This document shows, piece after piece, positions 8,925-18,694 of a stretch of 64,000 nt of DNA. The notes below the pieces were generated by a model that saw only the letters and a program-made list of their open reading frames with translations, was not told the DNA's origin and did not search any database. This DNA is from Candidatus Mediterraneibacter quadrami (GTDB lineage Bacteria; Bacillota; Clostridia; Lachnospirales; Lachnospiraceae), in assembly GCA_019120575.1 (NCBI GenBank), contig DWUU01000024.1, positions 36,769 to 100,768 of the forward strand, read 5' to 3'. The translations under genes were made by a program, and so were the position numbers. Numbering within the stretch: the stretch's first letter is position 1; every line of letters starts with the position of its first letter.

Positions 8925-9875
8925 TCATTTGTCCGGCTGATCCGGATCATAGAACATTTTCTCCGGTCTGAACCGTTTTCCGGCCGGCTCATACCGGTAT
9001 ACGCCGACAAAGATCCCCCGGCTGTCATACAGGCGGACCTTTTCATTTTCTTCAAAAGCCGGACCTTCGACGCCGGCTGTGCCGGCATCCGTTCCCCGAA
9101 ACTCCACCGGACTCCCGTTATGTGCGAGCCGGTCATACGTTTCACAGATCTTAACCTCACGCATCCGGTCAAATACCCGGTCCGTGGGGATCAGGATCTC
9201 ATTAAGCCGGCCGGAACGGACCCGTTCTTCCACCCCGTCAAGCTTCCGGCTGTCCGCCAGGACAAAACCGCCGACCCGGGTTCGCAGGAGGGATTCCATG
9301 CATCCGCCGCATCCGAGCTTCTCCCCGATGTCATGACACAGGGTGCGGATGTAGGTTCCTTTGGAACATTCCACCTCCATGCGGATGCGCGGCAGGTCGA
9401 TCGAGATGATCCGGATTTTCCGGATCGACACCTTCCGGCTCTTCCGCTCTACCGTCTTTCCCTCGCGGGCCAGTTCGTACAGCTTCTTCCCGTTTACTTT
9501 CAGGGCGGAATACATGGGCGGAACCTGGTCATACTCTCCCTCAAAACTCATCACACAGGCGCCCGCCGCCTCCGGCGTAATCGCCCGGCCGTCCGATATC
9601 AGCGGCCGTTCGGAGAGAACCTGTCCGGTCACATCCTGGGTGTCCGTAGTCCTGCCGAGAAGAAGGACGGCTTCATACGTTTTGTCTTTGTCCGTAAGCA
9701 GATCGCAGACCTTTGTGGCCCGTCCGAGACAGACAGGGAGCACCCCCTCCGCGTCCGGATCAAGGGTGCCCGTATGTCCGATCTTTTTCTGCCCCACGAT
9801 CCCCCGCAGCTTTGCCACGACGTCGTGGGACGTATAACCTTTTTCTTTATAAATATTCAGGATTCCGCTGATCAT
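8925..9875 (-). CDS. truB: tRNA pseudouridine(55) synthase TruB
   Basis: Forms pseudouridine 55 in the T-loop of tRNAs. The 316-aa protein has the catalytic-aspartate motif KIGHTGTLDPDAEGVLPV near residue 32 and the typical start GILNIYKEKGYTSHDVV, followed by YDQVPPMYSALKVNGKKLYELAREG and GTYIRTLCHDIG. The start codon overlaps the nrnA stop by 4 bp (ATGA), implying translational coupling. Confidence 0.97.
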   Translation of the reverse strand: MISGILNIYKEKGYTSHDVVAKLRGIVGQKKIGHTGTLDPDAEGVLPVCLGRATKVCDLLTDKDKTYEAVLLLGRTTDTQDVTGQVLSERPLISDGRAITPEAAGACVMSFEGEYDQVPPMYSALKVNGKKLYELAREGKTVERKSRKVSIRKIRIISIDLPRIRMEVECSKGTYIRTLCHDIGEKLGCGGCMESLLRTRVGGFVLADSRKLDGVEERVRSGRLNEILIPTDRVFDRMREVKICETYDRLAHNGSPVEFRGTDAGTAGVEGPAFEENEKVRLYDSRGIFVGVYRYEPAGKRFRPEKMFYDPDQPDK

Positions 9876-10855
9876 TCTTCTGCATCCTGTTCTTCTGCTT
9901 TTTTGAACTGCAGTGCGATCCGTGCCGTAATATTATTGATCACGTCATAGCTGGTTCCTTCCATGGTCACACCGGCCGCGCGGACGTGGCCGCCGCCGCC
10001 GAAATACCGGGCGATCTCGCTCACATCCACAATCTTTTTCGACCGCAGGCTTACTTTGAACCGCTGGGGTGCCAGCTCATGAAGGAAAATAGCCACTTCC
10101 ACTCCTTTCGTCTGCCTGAGCTGGCTGACGATTCCTTCCAGATCGGCCGGTTCCGCCTGGAAAAAGTTCATGGAACGCTGGCGGATCACCGAAACAATGC
10201 ACCGCTTATCCATGATCAGCATGCTTTCCAGAAGCGCGCGGCCCAGCATCTGATTCTGGATATAGGTTTTCTCAAAATATGTCTTCTCAATGATCTCGCT
10301 CTGGTCAATGCCTTTGCGCATCAGTTTTGCCGCGATCTCCATCGTCTCCGGCGATGTACAGGAATACTGGAATACGCCCGTATCGTGGGCGATCCCCATA
10401 TACAGCGCCTCTGCGGACGCCCGGCTTATTTTCTCCTCATCAAGCAGTGTGAATACCAGTTCTGAAGAAGAACTTGCGTCGGGCACGATATAGTTGTGAT
10501 CGGCAAAGGCTTCATTGCTGATATGATGATCGATGCAGACCGTCTCCTTCGCATGCTCAAACAGGGGCTGCGAAAAGCCGAGCCGCTCTGTATCCCCGCA
10601 GTCAAGGCAGATAAAAAGATCGTAAACGTCATCTTCCCTGACTGTGGTCTTCACGTCTTCCGTCCCCTGAATGATCCGGTAGGCATCCGGCACGGATTCC
10701 AGGTAGACATCTGTCTGTACGGACGGGAACTGCTCCTTCAGATACAGGTACAGCCCCATGCATGAACCGATGCAGTCGCCGTCCGGACGGACATGGCCGC
10801 CCAGTGCGACGCTTCGCTTTCCTTTCATAACTTCATTTAAGACAATTTTATTCAT
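9872..10855 (-). CDS. nrnA: DHH-family bifunctional oligoribonuclease / PAP phosphatase NrnA
   Basis: Degrades short oligoribonucleotides and hydrolyses 3'-phosphoadenosine 5'-phosphate. The 327-aa protein carries the DHH metal motifs (GHVRPDGDCIGS at about residue 20, LDCGD, then CIDHHISN) and the C-terminal DHHA1 glycine loop FGGGGHVRAAG. It starts one base from the rbfA stop and overlaps truB by 4 bp, inside the conserved infB-rbfA-nrnA-truB-ribF block. Confidence 0.93.
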   Translation of the reverse strand: MNKIVLNEVMKGKRSVALGGHVRPDGDCIGSCMGLYLYLKEQFPSVQTDVYLESVPDAYRIIQGTEDVKTTVREDDVYDLFICLDCGDTERLGFSQPLFEHAKETVCIDHHISNEAFADHNYIVPDASSSSELVFTLLDEEKISRASAEALYMGIAHDTGVFQYSCTSPETMEIAAKLMRKGIDQSEIIEKTYFEKTYIQNQMLGRALLESMLIMDKRCIVSVIRQRSMNFFQAEPADLEGIVSQLRQTKGVEVAIFLHELAPQRFKVSLRSKKIVDVSEIARYFGGGGHVRAAGVTMEGTSYDVINNITARIALQFKKAEEQDAEE

Positions 10856-11229
10856 TAATTCTCAGCTCCGTTATATGAATCTCGGTTTACTTCATCTATT
10901 TTTCTGCTGATATTTACGCCATATTCAATGGACTGGTCCGCAATAAACCGGATCTCCGGCGTATTGCGCATATTTACGGTCCGCGCAAGTTCACGGCGGA
11001 TATACCCTTCTGCGCTCTGCAGACCCTTAAGCGTATCCTGCCGTGCCTTCTCATCCCCCAGAACACTGATGTAGGCTTTGCACGTCTTCAGATCCGGAGC
11101 AACTTCCACCGCCACGACGGATGTCATCGGCGCGACTCTCGGATCCTTGATCCCGTTCTGAAGGATATTGCTCAGTTCTCTCTGCACTTCCGCATTGATC
11201 CGTGTGTTTTTGATACTGTTTTTTCTCAT
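10855..11229 (-). CDS. rbfA: 30S ribosome-binding factor RbfA
   Basis: Assembly factor that binds the 30S subunit and helps mature the 5' end of 16S rRNA. The KH-like fold is recognisable from RINAEVQRELSNIL, DPRVAPMTSVVAVEVAPDLKTCKAYIS and RNTPEIRFIADQSIEYG. The start is the ATG at 11229 (MRKNSIKNTR, 124 aa) with AAAGGAGCGG upstream; the 17 extra residues in the track overlap infB. It lies between infB and nrnA with minimal gaps. Confidence 0.96.
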   Translation of the reverse strand: MRKNSIKNTRINAEVQRELSNILQNGIKDPRVAPMTSVVAVEVAPDLKTCKAYISVLGDEKARQDTLKGLQSAEGYIRRELARTVNMRNTPEIRFIADQSIEYGVNISRKIDEVNRDSYNGAEN

Positions 11230-11260
11230 TGCCGCTCCTTTATATTTGTCTGCGTCAGGT

Positions 11261-13978
11261 TTATCTGCGCTCGATCTCAACCATCTTGTACGCCTCTACC
11301 TGATCGCCTTCTTTGATGTCATTGTAGTTTTCAAATACAAATCCGCACTCGTATCCGGATCTTACTTCCTTCACGTCGTCCTTGAAACGCTTCAGAGATG
11401 CAAGCGGTCCGTCGAATACGACGATTCCGTCGCGGATCAGACGGCAGGAACAGTTCCGTTCGAAAATACCGTCCTGAACGTAAGCGCCCGCGATGGTTCC
11501 CACGCCGGAAGCCTTGAATGTCTGACGGACTTCGGCGTGTCCGAGGATCTTCTCCTCGAATACCGGATCCAGCATGCCTTTCATGGCCGCCTCCACGTCT
11601 TCGATGGCATTGTAGATCACGCGGTAAAGCCGCACATCCACGCCCTCGCGCTCGGCGATATCTTTTGCGGTTGCATCCGGACGCACGTTGAATCCGATGA
11701 TGATGGCATTGGAGGCGGACGCAAGGATCACGTCAGACTCATTGATGGCGCCGACGCCGCCGTGGATCACCTTGATCACCACTTCATCATTGGAAAGCTT
11801 CAGAAGACTCTGCTTCAACGCTTCCACAGATCCCTGAACATCAGCCTTCACAACGATATCCAGTTCTTTTAAGCTGCCTTCCTGGATCTGGCTGAACAGG
11901 TCGTCAAGGGACATCCTGGACTTCGTCTCATCAAGCAGCTTCACTTTGTTCTGTGCGATAAAGGTCTCCGCAAAGCTTCTTGCCTCTTTCTCGTTCTCGC
12001 ATCCCACGAACACTTCACCTGCGTTCGGCACCTCATTGAGACCGAGAATCTCTACCGGCTGGGACGGTCCTGCTTCTCTGACGCGTCTTCCTTTGTCGTC
12101 CATCATCGCGCGGACACGTCCGTGTGCGCTTCCGGCCGCGATGGCGTCGCCCACATGAAGCGTACCTTTCTGTACAAGAACGGTCGCCACAGAACCTTTT
12201 CCTTTATCCAGCTCCGCCTCGATCACAAGGCCTCTTGCGGCACGGTCCGGGTTCGCTTTCAGTTCCATGACCTCCGCCGTGAGGAGGATCATCTCCAGAA
12301 GTTCCGGGATGCCTTCTTTGGTGTGTGCGGAAACCGGTACGAAGATCGTACTTCCGCCCCAGTCTTCAGGGATCAGCTCATACTCGGTCAGTTCCTGTTT
12401 CACACGCTCGATGTTTGCGCCCGGTTTATCAATCTTGTTGATGGCAACAATGATCTCGACGCCTGCCGCTCTGGCGTGGTTGATGGCCTCCACGGTCTGG
12501 GGCATCACGCCGTCGTCGGCAGCGACCACGAGGATGGCGATGTCCGTAGAGCTTGCGCCTCTCATACGCATGGCTGTGAACGCCTCATGTCCCGGTGTGT
12601 CAAGGAACGTGATCTTCTCTCCGTTTACCTCTACCATATATGCGCCGATATGCTGGGTAATTCCTCCGGCCTCGCGGTCGGTGACATTTGTATGGCGGAT
12701 GGCATCAAGAAGGGAGGTTTTACCGTGGTCTACGTGACCCATTACACATACGACCGGCGGACGTTTCACCATCAGGCTTTCGTCCTCTTCATCCTCTTTC
12801 AGCAGTTCTTCGATCACATCCACGACTTCCTCTTTCTCGCAGAGAACGTCAAATTCCAGTGCGATCTCTTCCGCCGTCTCGTAATCCACTTCCTGGTTCA
12901 CCGTATAAACTTTGCCCTGAAGGAACAGTTTTTTAATGATTACGGACGGAACGACTTTCATCTTATCCGCCAGTTCCTGGATCGTAAGAACCTCGGGGAT
13001 CGTGATCTGTTTGATCTTCTCCTCCTTCTTTTCCTGCTTCGGCTGCGGTTTCTTCACATCAGCAGTCTGCTTCTGTTTGCGGTTCTTTCTGCCTTTTCCC
13101 TCAAACGCTTCATCTCTGTATTCTTTCTTTTTGTTGTCACGCTCTTTGTCTTTTGCCTTGTTCCGCTGGTTCTTCTGCTGATCCATCATTGGAGCAGCCA
13201 CCTCATCCCTGCGGGAATCCCTCCGGTCATTTCTTCCTCCCGGAGCGCCGGAACGCTGATCGCGGCCGCCTCTCTCCTGACTGCCTGACCGCTCTGCGTT
13301 AAACGGCCGGCTGCCTCTTGCCGGTCTGTCTTCGCCGTTCCGGCGGGCCGGGCGTTGATCCTGTCTGGGCTGTCTGGACTCTGCACCCCGGTTCTCGCCG
13401 GACGGTCTGCCCTCTCCGGACGGACGTACCGGACGATCCTCCGCCGGACGTGCCGGACGATCTCCTGCCGGGCGTGCCGAACGGTCCCCTGCGGAACGTG
13501 CCGGGCGGTCTCCTGCCGGACGCGCCGGACGGTCTCCTGCCGGACGCGCCGGACGGTCCCCTGCCGGGCGTACCGGACGTTCTCCTGCCGGGCGTGCCGG
13601 GCGTGCCGGGCGTTCTCCTGCCGGACGTGCCGGACGCTCTCCTGCCGGACGTGCCGGACGCTGCTGGGGACGGGAGCCCTGGATCCGGCTGCTGTTCCTG
13701 GAGTTCTGGGGACGGATCACGAAGGCCAGGTTTTTCTTCTTCGGCGCGGCATTCTCCTTTGCCCCTTCCGCCTCAGCCGGCTTATCCGCCGCCCCGGCTT
13801 CTGATTTCTTCACCTCATGCTTCGAAGACATTTCACTGCGGATCTCATCGGCAACGCTGTCCTCCACCGCGCTCATGTGGTTCTTAACCTCCACATTTTT
13901 CTTCTGAAGCATTTCCACCAGTTCTTTATTCTCAATCCCCAGCTCTTTCGCCAGTTCATGTACCCTCATTTTCGTCAT
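11261..13978 (-). CDS. infB: Translation initiation factor IF-2
   Basis: GTPase that places initiator tRNA on the ribosome. The 905-aa protein has an IF2N motif at the N-terminus ([21 protein letters not shown]), a long Arg/Pro/Ala-rich repeat linker (residues 107-188) and a basic stretch to about 320. A second IF2N region follows near 330-390, then the G domain with G1 GHVDHGKT at 414-421, DTPGHEAF and NKIDKPGA, and finally the beta-barrel and C-terminal domains. The start is the ATG at 13978 with AAGGAGGTAG upstream; the 36-residue extension in the track overlaps ylxQ. Confidence 0.98.
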   Translation of the reverse strand: MTKMRVHELAKELGIENKELVEMLQKKNVEVKNHMSAVEDSVADEIRSEMSSKHEVKKSEAGAADKPAEAEGAKENAAPKKKNLAFVIRPQNSRNSSRIQGSRPQQRPARPAGERPARPAGERPARPARPAGERPVRPAGDRPARPAGDRPARPAGDRPARSAGDRSARPAGDRPARPAEDRPVRPSGEGRPSGENRGAESRQPRQDQRPARRNGEDRPARGSRPFNAERSGSQERGGRDQRSGAPGGRNDRRDSRRDEVAAPMMDQQKNQRNKAKDKERDNKKKEYRDEAFEGKGRKNRKQKQTADVKKPQPKQEKKEEKIKQITIPEVLTIQELADKMKVVPSVIIKKLFLQGKVYTVNQEVDYETAEEIALEFDVLCEKEEVVDVIEELLKEDEEDESLMVKRPPVVCVMGHVDHGKTSLLDAIRHTNVTDREAGGITQHIGAYMVEVNGEKITFLDTPGHEAFTAMRMRGASSTDIAILVVAADDGVMPQTVEAINHARAAGVEIIVAINKIDKPGANIERVKQELTEYELIPEDWGGSTIFVPVSAHTKEGIPELLEMILLTAEVMELKANPDRAARGLVIEAELDKGKGSVATVLVQKGTLHVGDAIAAGSAHGRVRAMMDDKGRRVREAGPSQPVEILGLNEVPNAGEVFVGCENEKEARSFAETFIAQNKVKLLDETKSRMSLDDLFSQIQEGSLKELDIVVKADVQGSVEALKQSLLKLSNDEVVIKVIHGGVGAINESDVILASASNAIIIGFNVRPDATAKDIAEREGVDVRLYRVIYNAIEDVEAAMKGMLDPVFEEKILGHAEVRQTFKASGVGTIAGAYVQDGIFERNCSCRLIRDGIVVFDGPLASLKRFKDDVKEVRSGYECGFVFENYNDIKEGDQVEAYKMVEIERR
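13415..13660 (-). repeat. In-gene repeat encoding RPARPAGD-type octapeptides of IF-2
   Basis: About ten tandem, imperfect 24-bp units inside infB, each encoding RPARPAGD or a close variant (ERP, DRS, EDRP). The repeat is GC-rich and explains several long spurious ORFs on the plus strand. Confidence 0.8.
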
Positions 13979-13991
13979 ACAAACTACCTCC

Positions 13992-14309
13992 TTATGCAAT
14001 CTGATTATTAAGCTCTTTCTGAATCCCGTCTGCAAAACCTTCGTCCAATATCGCCAGAGATGCACGGAATTCTTTTCCCATTGCATGCCCTAAGGTATCT
14101 TTATCTCCGTATATATAGATTGGAACTCTGTAAAATTTACACATATCCCGAAATTTCTTTTTCGTATTGTCTGAAGCATCCGACGCCACGATCACCAGTC
14201 TGGCGCGGCCTGATTTAACCTCACTCTCGGTCATCATCTCGCCGCTTGCGCACCGGCCGGCTTTCATGGCCAGACTGATCAGAGACAGCGCTTTATCACG
14301 TTTATTCAA
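13992..14309 (-). CDS. ylxQ: YlxQ family L7Ae/L30e-like RNA-binding protein
   Basis: Small (105 aa) L7Ae-fold protein encoded in the nusA-infB operon of Firmicutes. Family features visible are [17 protein letters not shown] at residues 8-24, [19 protein letters not shown], then the C-terminal [20 protein letters not shown]. It overlaps rnpM by 8 bp and precedes infB by 13 bp. It probably binds a K-turn RNA; its cellular role is not well defined. Confidence 0.9.
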   Translation of the reverse strand: MNKRDKALSLISLAMKAGRCASGEMMTESEVKSGRARLVIVASDASDNTKKKFRDMCKFYRVPIYIYGDKDTLGHAMGKEFRASLAILDEGFADGIQKELNNQIA

Positions 14310-14574
14310 TCCCGTCCATCTCCTTTTCCAGTCTGTCGTACACCTCTTCCGGTATCTGCTGTCTGAATGAGCGCTCCAGCCCTCTGGACTTTACCGCTTT
14401 GCGGAAGCATTCCACCGAGCGGCAGATATAGGCGCCGCGCCCGTTCTTCTTCCCGTCTGCATCCACCAGGAACTCACCGGTCTCCGTCTTCAGTATACGC
14501 ATCAGGTCTTTTTTCGGCTTCATTTCACCGCACCCTACGCATTTTCTCATTGGGATTTTCTTCTTTACTGCCAA
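14302..14574 (-). CDS. rnpM: RNase P modulator RnpM (YlxR family)
   Basis: A 90-aa YlxR-family protein, known in B. subtilis to bind the RNase P RNA and modulate its activity. The family signature is visible as IPMRKCVGCGEMKPKKDLMR at the N-terminus and GRGAYICRSVECFRKA in the middle. It sits between nusA (17 bp gap) and ylxQ (8 bp overlap), the conserved position. Confidence 0.92.
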   Translation of the reverse strand: MAVKKKIPMRKCVGCGEMKPKKDLMRILKTETGEFLVDADGKKNGRGAYICRSVECFRKAVKSRGLERSFRQQIPEEVYDRLEKEMDGIE

Positions 14575-14591
14575 ATAATCCTCTCCTTCAG

Positions 14592-15764
14592 TCAGACATT
14601 GCTGTCCTCGTAGTTCTCTTCATAATCGTCGTAGTATTCATCATCATACGCTTCATCATAATCCCCGGTATAGCCTTCTTCACTCGTGATGCCGAGCTGC
14701 TCCATATAATTCTCCGGGAGATCTCCTGCCTCGATGGCCTGCGTCTCGCTCTTAATATCAATCTTGTAACCGGTAAGTTTTGCTGCAAGGCGGGCGTTCT
14801 GTCCTTCCTTGCCGATGGCGAGCGACAGCTGGTAGTCCGGCACGATGACATTGGCGATCTTCTCTTCCGGATCCGCCATGACAGAGATCACTTTCGCCGG
14901 GCTCAGCGCATTTTCAATCAGCAGCGCCGGGTTTTCATCCCAGTTGATGATATCGATCTTCTCGCCGCGGAGTTCCTGAACAACCGCATTTACCCTTGCC
15001 CCGTTAAGGCCTACGCACGCGCCCACCGGATCCACGTTCGGATCATTGGACCAGACAGCCATCTTCGTACGGGAGCCGGCCTCGCGGGCAATGCTCTTGA
15101 TCTCCACGGTTCCGTCCCGCACCTCGGCAACCTCCGCCTCAAAGAGACGCTTTACAAGTTCCGGATGGGTGCGTGACACGAGGATCTTCGGTCCGCGGGG
15201 CGTGTTTTTCACTTCAACCACATACAGCTTGATGCGGTCGGTCGGTTTGAACGTCTCGCCTTTGACCTGCTCGTTTTCCGTCAGCATGGCATCCGCTCTT
15301 CCGAGATTGATGCTGATATTCTTTCCGACATAACGCTGAACGATACCGGTCACAATATCTTTCTCTTTCTCAAAGTACTGATCAAATACGACTTTGCGCT
15401 CCTCCTCGCGAATCTTCTGGAGGATCAGGTTTTTCGCGTTCTGGGTCGCGATCCGGCCGAACTCTTTGGACTGAACCGGGATCTGCGCCACATCGCCGAC
15501 CTGAAGGGCCGGATCGATCTTCTCCGCGTCTTCCAGTGAGATCTCCAGCGCCGGGTTCTCCACTTCCTCCACTACATTTTTCTCCGCATATACAGCATAG
15601 TCGCATGTGTCGCGGTCCATGACAACTTTAATGTTGTCCGCGGTGCCGAAATGGTTCTTGCAGGCGCTCAGAAGCGAATTTTCAATCGCATCCATCATAA
15701 CGTCCCTGCTGATGTTTTTCTCCTTCTCGAGAATTGTCAATGCCTCCATTAACTCTGTGTTCAT
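14592..15764 (-). CDS. nusA: Transcription termination/antitermination protein NusA
   Basis: Binds RNA polymerase and nascent RNA to control pausing and termination. The 390-aa protein has the N-terminal RNAP-binding domain (NTELMEALTILEKEKNISRD), an S1 domain around 135-200 (GIVQRYVGKNISINLGRADAML), and two KH domains (DPVGACVGLNGARVNAVV, then LAIGKEGQNARLAAKLTGYKIDI). The C-terminus is a short Asp/Glu/Tyr-rich tail instead of the extra acidic repeats of proteobacteria. Second gene of the operon, 23 bp after rimP. Confidence 0.97.
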   Translation of the reverse strand: MNTELMEALTILEKEKNISRDVMMDAIENSLLSACKNHFGTADNIKVVMDRDTCDYAVYAEKNVVEEVENPALEISLEDAEKIDPALQVGDVAQIPVQSKEFGRIATQNAKNLILQKIREEERKVVFDQYFEKEKDIVTGIVQRYVGKNISINLGRADAMLTENEQVKGETFKPTDRIKLYVVEVKNTPRGPKILVSRTHPELVKRLFEAEVAEVRDGTVEIKSIAREAGSRTKMAVWSNDPNVDPVGACVGLNGARVNAVVQELRGEKIDIINWDENPALLIENALSPAKVISVMADPEEKIANVIVPDYQLSLAIGKEGQNARLAAKLTGYKIDIKSETQAIEAGDLPENYMEQLGITSEEGYTGDYDEAYDDEYYDDYEENYEDSNV

Positions 15765-15787
15765 TCCTTGCTTCCTCCTGATATAAA

Positions 15788-16255
15788 TTAAAAATCCAAA
15801 GCCAGACGGATCAGCGCGATTTCGCTGCGCTCAAAAGTCTGTTCTGTATCATCTTCATAGGTGATCGTAACCGTGTTCTCATCATATGCCTTCAGAAGTC
15901 CGACAAATTCTTTCTGGTGGCTGATGGCACGGTACGTGCGTATCTCAACTTCCCTGCCGATGCTCCGGGCGAAATCCTTCTCCTTCTTCAGCGGCCGGCC
16001 AAGCCCCGGGGAGCTCACCTCAAATACGTAGGCATCCTCGATATAGTCTTTCTCATCCAGGATATCCGAGAAACGTCTGCTGACCGCCTCGCAGTCATCC
16101 ACCGTAATCCCGCCGGGCTTATCGATGTACGTCCTCAGATACCAGGTGCCGCCCTCTTTGACATACTCCACATCCACGAGCTCGAAGCCGAGTTCTGTGA
16201 CGACCGGCTCGATCAGCCGTTCGGTCGTCTGTTCATATTCCTCTCTTCTGGACAC
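15788..16255 (-). CDS. rimP: Ribosome maturation factor RimP
   Basis: Needed for 30S subunit maturation. The 155-aa protein shows the family blocks LIEPVVTELGFELVDVEYVKEG near the start and DCEAVSRRFSDILDEKDYI, followed by YVFEVSSPGLGRPLK. The start is a GTG at 16255 preceded by GGAAAGGAAG. First gene of the rimP-nusA-rnpM-ylxQ-infB operon, downstream of a strong promoter and a perfect leader hairpin. Confidence 0.96.
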   Translation of the reverse strand: MSRREEYEQTTERLIEPVVTELGFELVDVEYVKEGGTWYLRTYIDKPGGITVDDCEAVSRRFSDILDEKDYIEDAYVFEVSSPGLGRPLKKEKDFARSIGREVEIRTYRAISHQKEFVGLLKAYDENTVTITYEDDTEQTFERSEIALIRLALDF

Positions 16256-16296
16256 TTTGCAACTTCCTTTCCGCGGTATTTTGCCGCACCAACAAA

Positions 16297-16322
16297 GAAG
16301 AGTGAACTTTCGTTCACTCTTC
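16297..16322 (-). promoter_or_regulatory. Perfect hairpin in the rimP-nusA operon leader
   Basis: GAAGAGTGAAC and GTTCACTCTTC form an 11-pair perfect stem with a four-base loop, followed on the minus strand by TTTGTTGG. It lies between the operon promoter and the rimP ribosome site. The short T-rich tail suggests an attenuator or a protein-binding leader stem; this is inference. Confidence 0.55.
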
Positions 16323-16350
16323 TGCCGGAATCTATTATGTAACTGTGGTT

Positions 16351-16379
16351 AGTATAGCACCGGCTTCCGGTAAATGCAA
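16351..16379 (-). promoter_or_regulatory. Predicted SigA promoter of the rimP-nusA-infB operon
   Basis: Minus strand -35 TTGCAT, 17-bp spacer containing the palindrome ACCGGAAGCCGGT, -10 TATACT. It lies just downstream of the parC stop. Confidence 0.65.
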
Positions 16380-16403
16380 GGGGTTATTTCAAAAAAACTG
16401 CGA

Positions 16404-18647
16404 TTATCCGCGGTATTTCGTCCCCGCACCGTCCCGTTTCGCCTGCTTAAGCCGGTTCAGCGTCACTTCTTTATCATTATAGCTGATCTTTGTCTCCGTT
16501 CCCTCTTCAAACAGATAGACATGTTCCAGCTCATCTTTTTTCTGGAGCCGGATCCCCCGGACGCCCAGGGCGCCTTTCTTTTTCACCGGGATCTCGGAGG
16601 CCGGGAACCGGAGGAAATAGCCGTTCGCCGTCTGGAGCACCGCATTCTGGGTGTCATTTACGACTTTCACCTCGATCAGTCGGTCCTCATCCTGCAGCTT
16701 CGTGGCTGCGATAGTCCGTTTTGTAACCTGGAATTCCGCGCCTTCAACTTTCTTGATCATGCCTTTTGCCGTGGCAAAGAGGAGCCATGAGAACCGCATC
16801 TGCTCCGCATCGCACACCATGACGATCTGCTCGCTGGCCGTATCGTAGTTGCTGATATTGTCGAGCGGCGTACCCTTGTCCCGGAATTTTCCATAAGGAA
16901 CATCCAGCACTTTCACCTGGTGCATCTTTCCGGTGTCCGTGAAGACGCAGAGCCTTCCGGTGTTCATGCAGTGCACGATATACCGGTTCTCGCTGTCCGC
17001 CGCCTCCCTGTTCCGTTCATAGACCGACGTATCGATCGTTCTCGCATACCCGAAGCGGTCCATCAGGAATACCACTTCCTGCTCCTCGATCTTATTTTCT
17101 TCAAAGACCGCCTCCCCGGCATTTTCGATCACCGTGCGGCGCTTCCGGCCGTATTCTTTCTTATATGAATCCAGTTCATCCATGATCACGCCGGCCATGG
17201 AGTCATAATTATTCAGGATATCCTCGTACCGGGCGATGTTTTTCAGCGTCTGCTCGTGCTCCGCGCGCAGGGCCTGGATCTCAAGCCCGATCAGGCGGTA
17301 CAGGCGCATCTCCAGGATGGCTGTCGCCTGACGCTCCGTAAAGCGAAGCATGGACGCCATCTTTTTCGAGATATTGGATTTGAATTTAATATTGTCGGTC
17401 ACACCGTTCACAAGACATGCCCGGGCGTCTTTGACCGATTTACTTCCCCGGAGGATCTCGATCACCAGATCGATCACATCACAGGCTTTGATCAGGCCTT
17501 CCTGAACCTCGCTCTTCTCCCGCTCCTTTGCAAGCAGGGTCTGATATTTCCGCGTCGCCAGTTCAAACTGGAAGTCCACATGATATTCAATGATCTTCTT
17601 CAGTCCCAGCGTCTCCGGGCGCCCGTCCGCCACGGCCAGCATATTGACGCCGAAGGTGTCTTCCAGGCGGGTCTTCTTGTAGAGCATATTTTTCAGATTC
17701 TCCACATCCGCCCCGCGCTTCAGCTCCAGAACGATGCGGATCCCCTCTTTGGAAGACTGATTGGATATGTCAACGATATCCGTGGTCTTCTTCGATTCGA
17801 CCAGAGAAGCCACGTCATTGAGGAACTTGCTGATGCCGCTTCCGATCATCGTGTAGGGGATCTCACTGATCACCAGTTGTTTCTTCCCGCCTTTTAATTC
17901 TTCAACCTCCACTTTTCCGCGAATCCTGATCTTGCCCTGCCCGGTCTCATAGATCCCTGGAAGGTCGTCTTTGTTGACTACAATTCCGCCGGTCGGGAAA
18001 TCCGGTCCTTTGATATATTTCATCAGCTGCCGGGTGCTGATGGCGTCATTCTTCATATAGGCCTTGACCGCATCCACAACCTCTGCAAGATTATGGGTCG
18101 GGATGCTGGTCGCCATGCCGACGGCGATCCCCTCGGCCCCGTTTACGAGCAGGTTCGGGATCCGCATCGGAAGAACCAGCGGCTCCTTCTCCGTCTCGTC
18201 AAAGTTGGGCCCGAAGTCAATCACATTTTTATCCAGATCGGCCAGGCATACTTCCTGGGTAAACTTTGTCAGTCTGGCCTCCGTGTAACGCATGGCCGCG
18301 GCGCCGTCCCCCTCGATCGAACCGAAGTTTCCGTGGCCGTCCACCAGGATCTGCCCTTTCTTGAAATCCTGGGCCATGACAACCAGCGCTTCGTAGATCG
18401 AGCTGTCCCCGTGCGGATGGTATTTACCCATAGTGTCTCCAACGATGCGGGCGCATTTCCGATATGGTTTGTCATAGCGGATGCCCAGCTCGTACATATC
18501 GTAAAGGGTTCGCCGCTGTACCGGTTTGAGACCGTCGCGCACGTCCGGGAGGGCACGGGATATAATCACGCTCATGGCGTAATCAATATATGATTTTTTC
18601 ATAAGGTCGGAATATTCGGTCCTTATGATCTGTGTCTCGCTGTTCAT
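16404..18647 (-). CDS. parC: Type II topoisomerase subunit A (ParC/GyrA family)
   Basis: DNA-cleaving subunit of a type IIA topoisomerase. The 747-aa protein has the quinolone-determining region [19 protein letters not shown] (Ser and Glu at the resistance positions, as in ParC) and the catalytic tyrosine in [12 protein letters not shown]. The C-terminal beta-pinwheel contains only a degenerate GyrA-box ([11 protein letters not shown]), and the length is shorter than a typical GyrA. This favours topoisomerase IV, although the clostridial family is often annotated ambiguously. It follows parE by 47 bp, giving the operon parE-parC. Confidence 0.88.
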   Translation of the reverse strand: MNSETQIIRTEYSDLMKKSYIDYAMSVIISRALPDVRDGLKPVQRRTLYDMYELGIRYDKPYRKCARIVGDTMGKYHPHGDSSIYEALVVMAQDFKKGQILVDGHGNFGSIEGDGAAAMRYTEARLTKFTQEVCLADLDKNVIDFGPNFDETEKEPLVLPMRIPNLLVNGAEGIAVGMATSIPTHNLAEVVDAVKAYMKNDAISTRQLMKYIKGPDFPTGGIVVNKDDLPGIYETGQGKIRIRGKVEVEELKGGKKQLVISEIPYTMIGSGISKFLNDVASLVESKKTTDIVDISNQSSKEGIRIVLELKRGADVENLKNMLYKKTRLEDTFGVNMLAVADGRPETLGLKKIIEYHVDFQFELATRKYQTLLAKEREKSEVQEGLIKACDVIDLVIEILRGSKSVKDARACLVNGVTDNIKFKSNISKKMASMLRFTERQATAILEMRLYRLIGLEIQALRAEHEQTLKNIARYEDILNNYDSMAGVIMDELDSYKKEYGRKRRTVIENAGEAVFEENKIEEQEVVFLMDRFGYARTIDTSVYERNREAADSENRYIVHCMNTGRLCVFTDTGKMHQVKVLDVPYGKFRDKGTPLDNISNYDTASEQIVMVCDAEQMRFSWLLFATAKGMIKKVEGAEFQVTKRTIAATKLQDEDRLIEVKVVNDTQNAVLQTANGYFLRFPASEIPVKKKGALGVRGIRLQKKDELEHVYLFEEGTETKISYNDKEVTLNRLKQAKRDGAGTKYRG

Positions 18648-18694
18648 TCTATCTCTCCTTCATCCTCTGAGTCATTCCCGTCAGAGCCCTTTGC

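Noticed and set aside
8906-9172. N-terminal extension of RibF in the ORF track
   Set aside because: It overlaps the truB coding region in another frame and has no homology to RibF.
13415-13660. Repeat array that could resemble a CRISPR
   Set aside because: Units are contiguous, in frame and code for IF-2 octapeptides; no spacers.
13318-13887. Pro/Gly-rich plus-strand ORFs opposite infB
   Set aside because: They arise from the GC-rich octapeptide repeat of IF-2 read backwards; no ribosome site.
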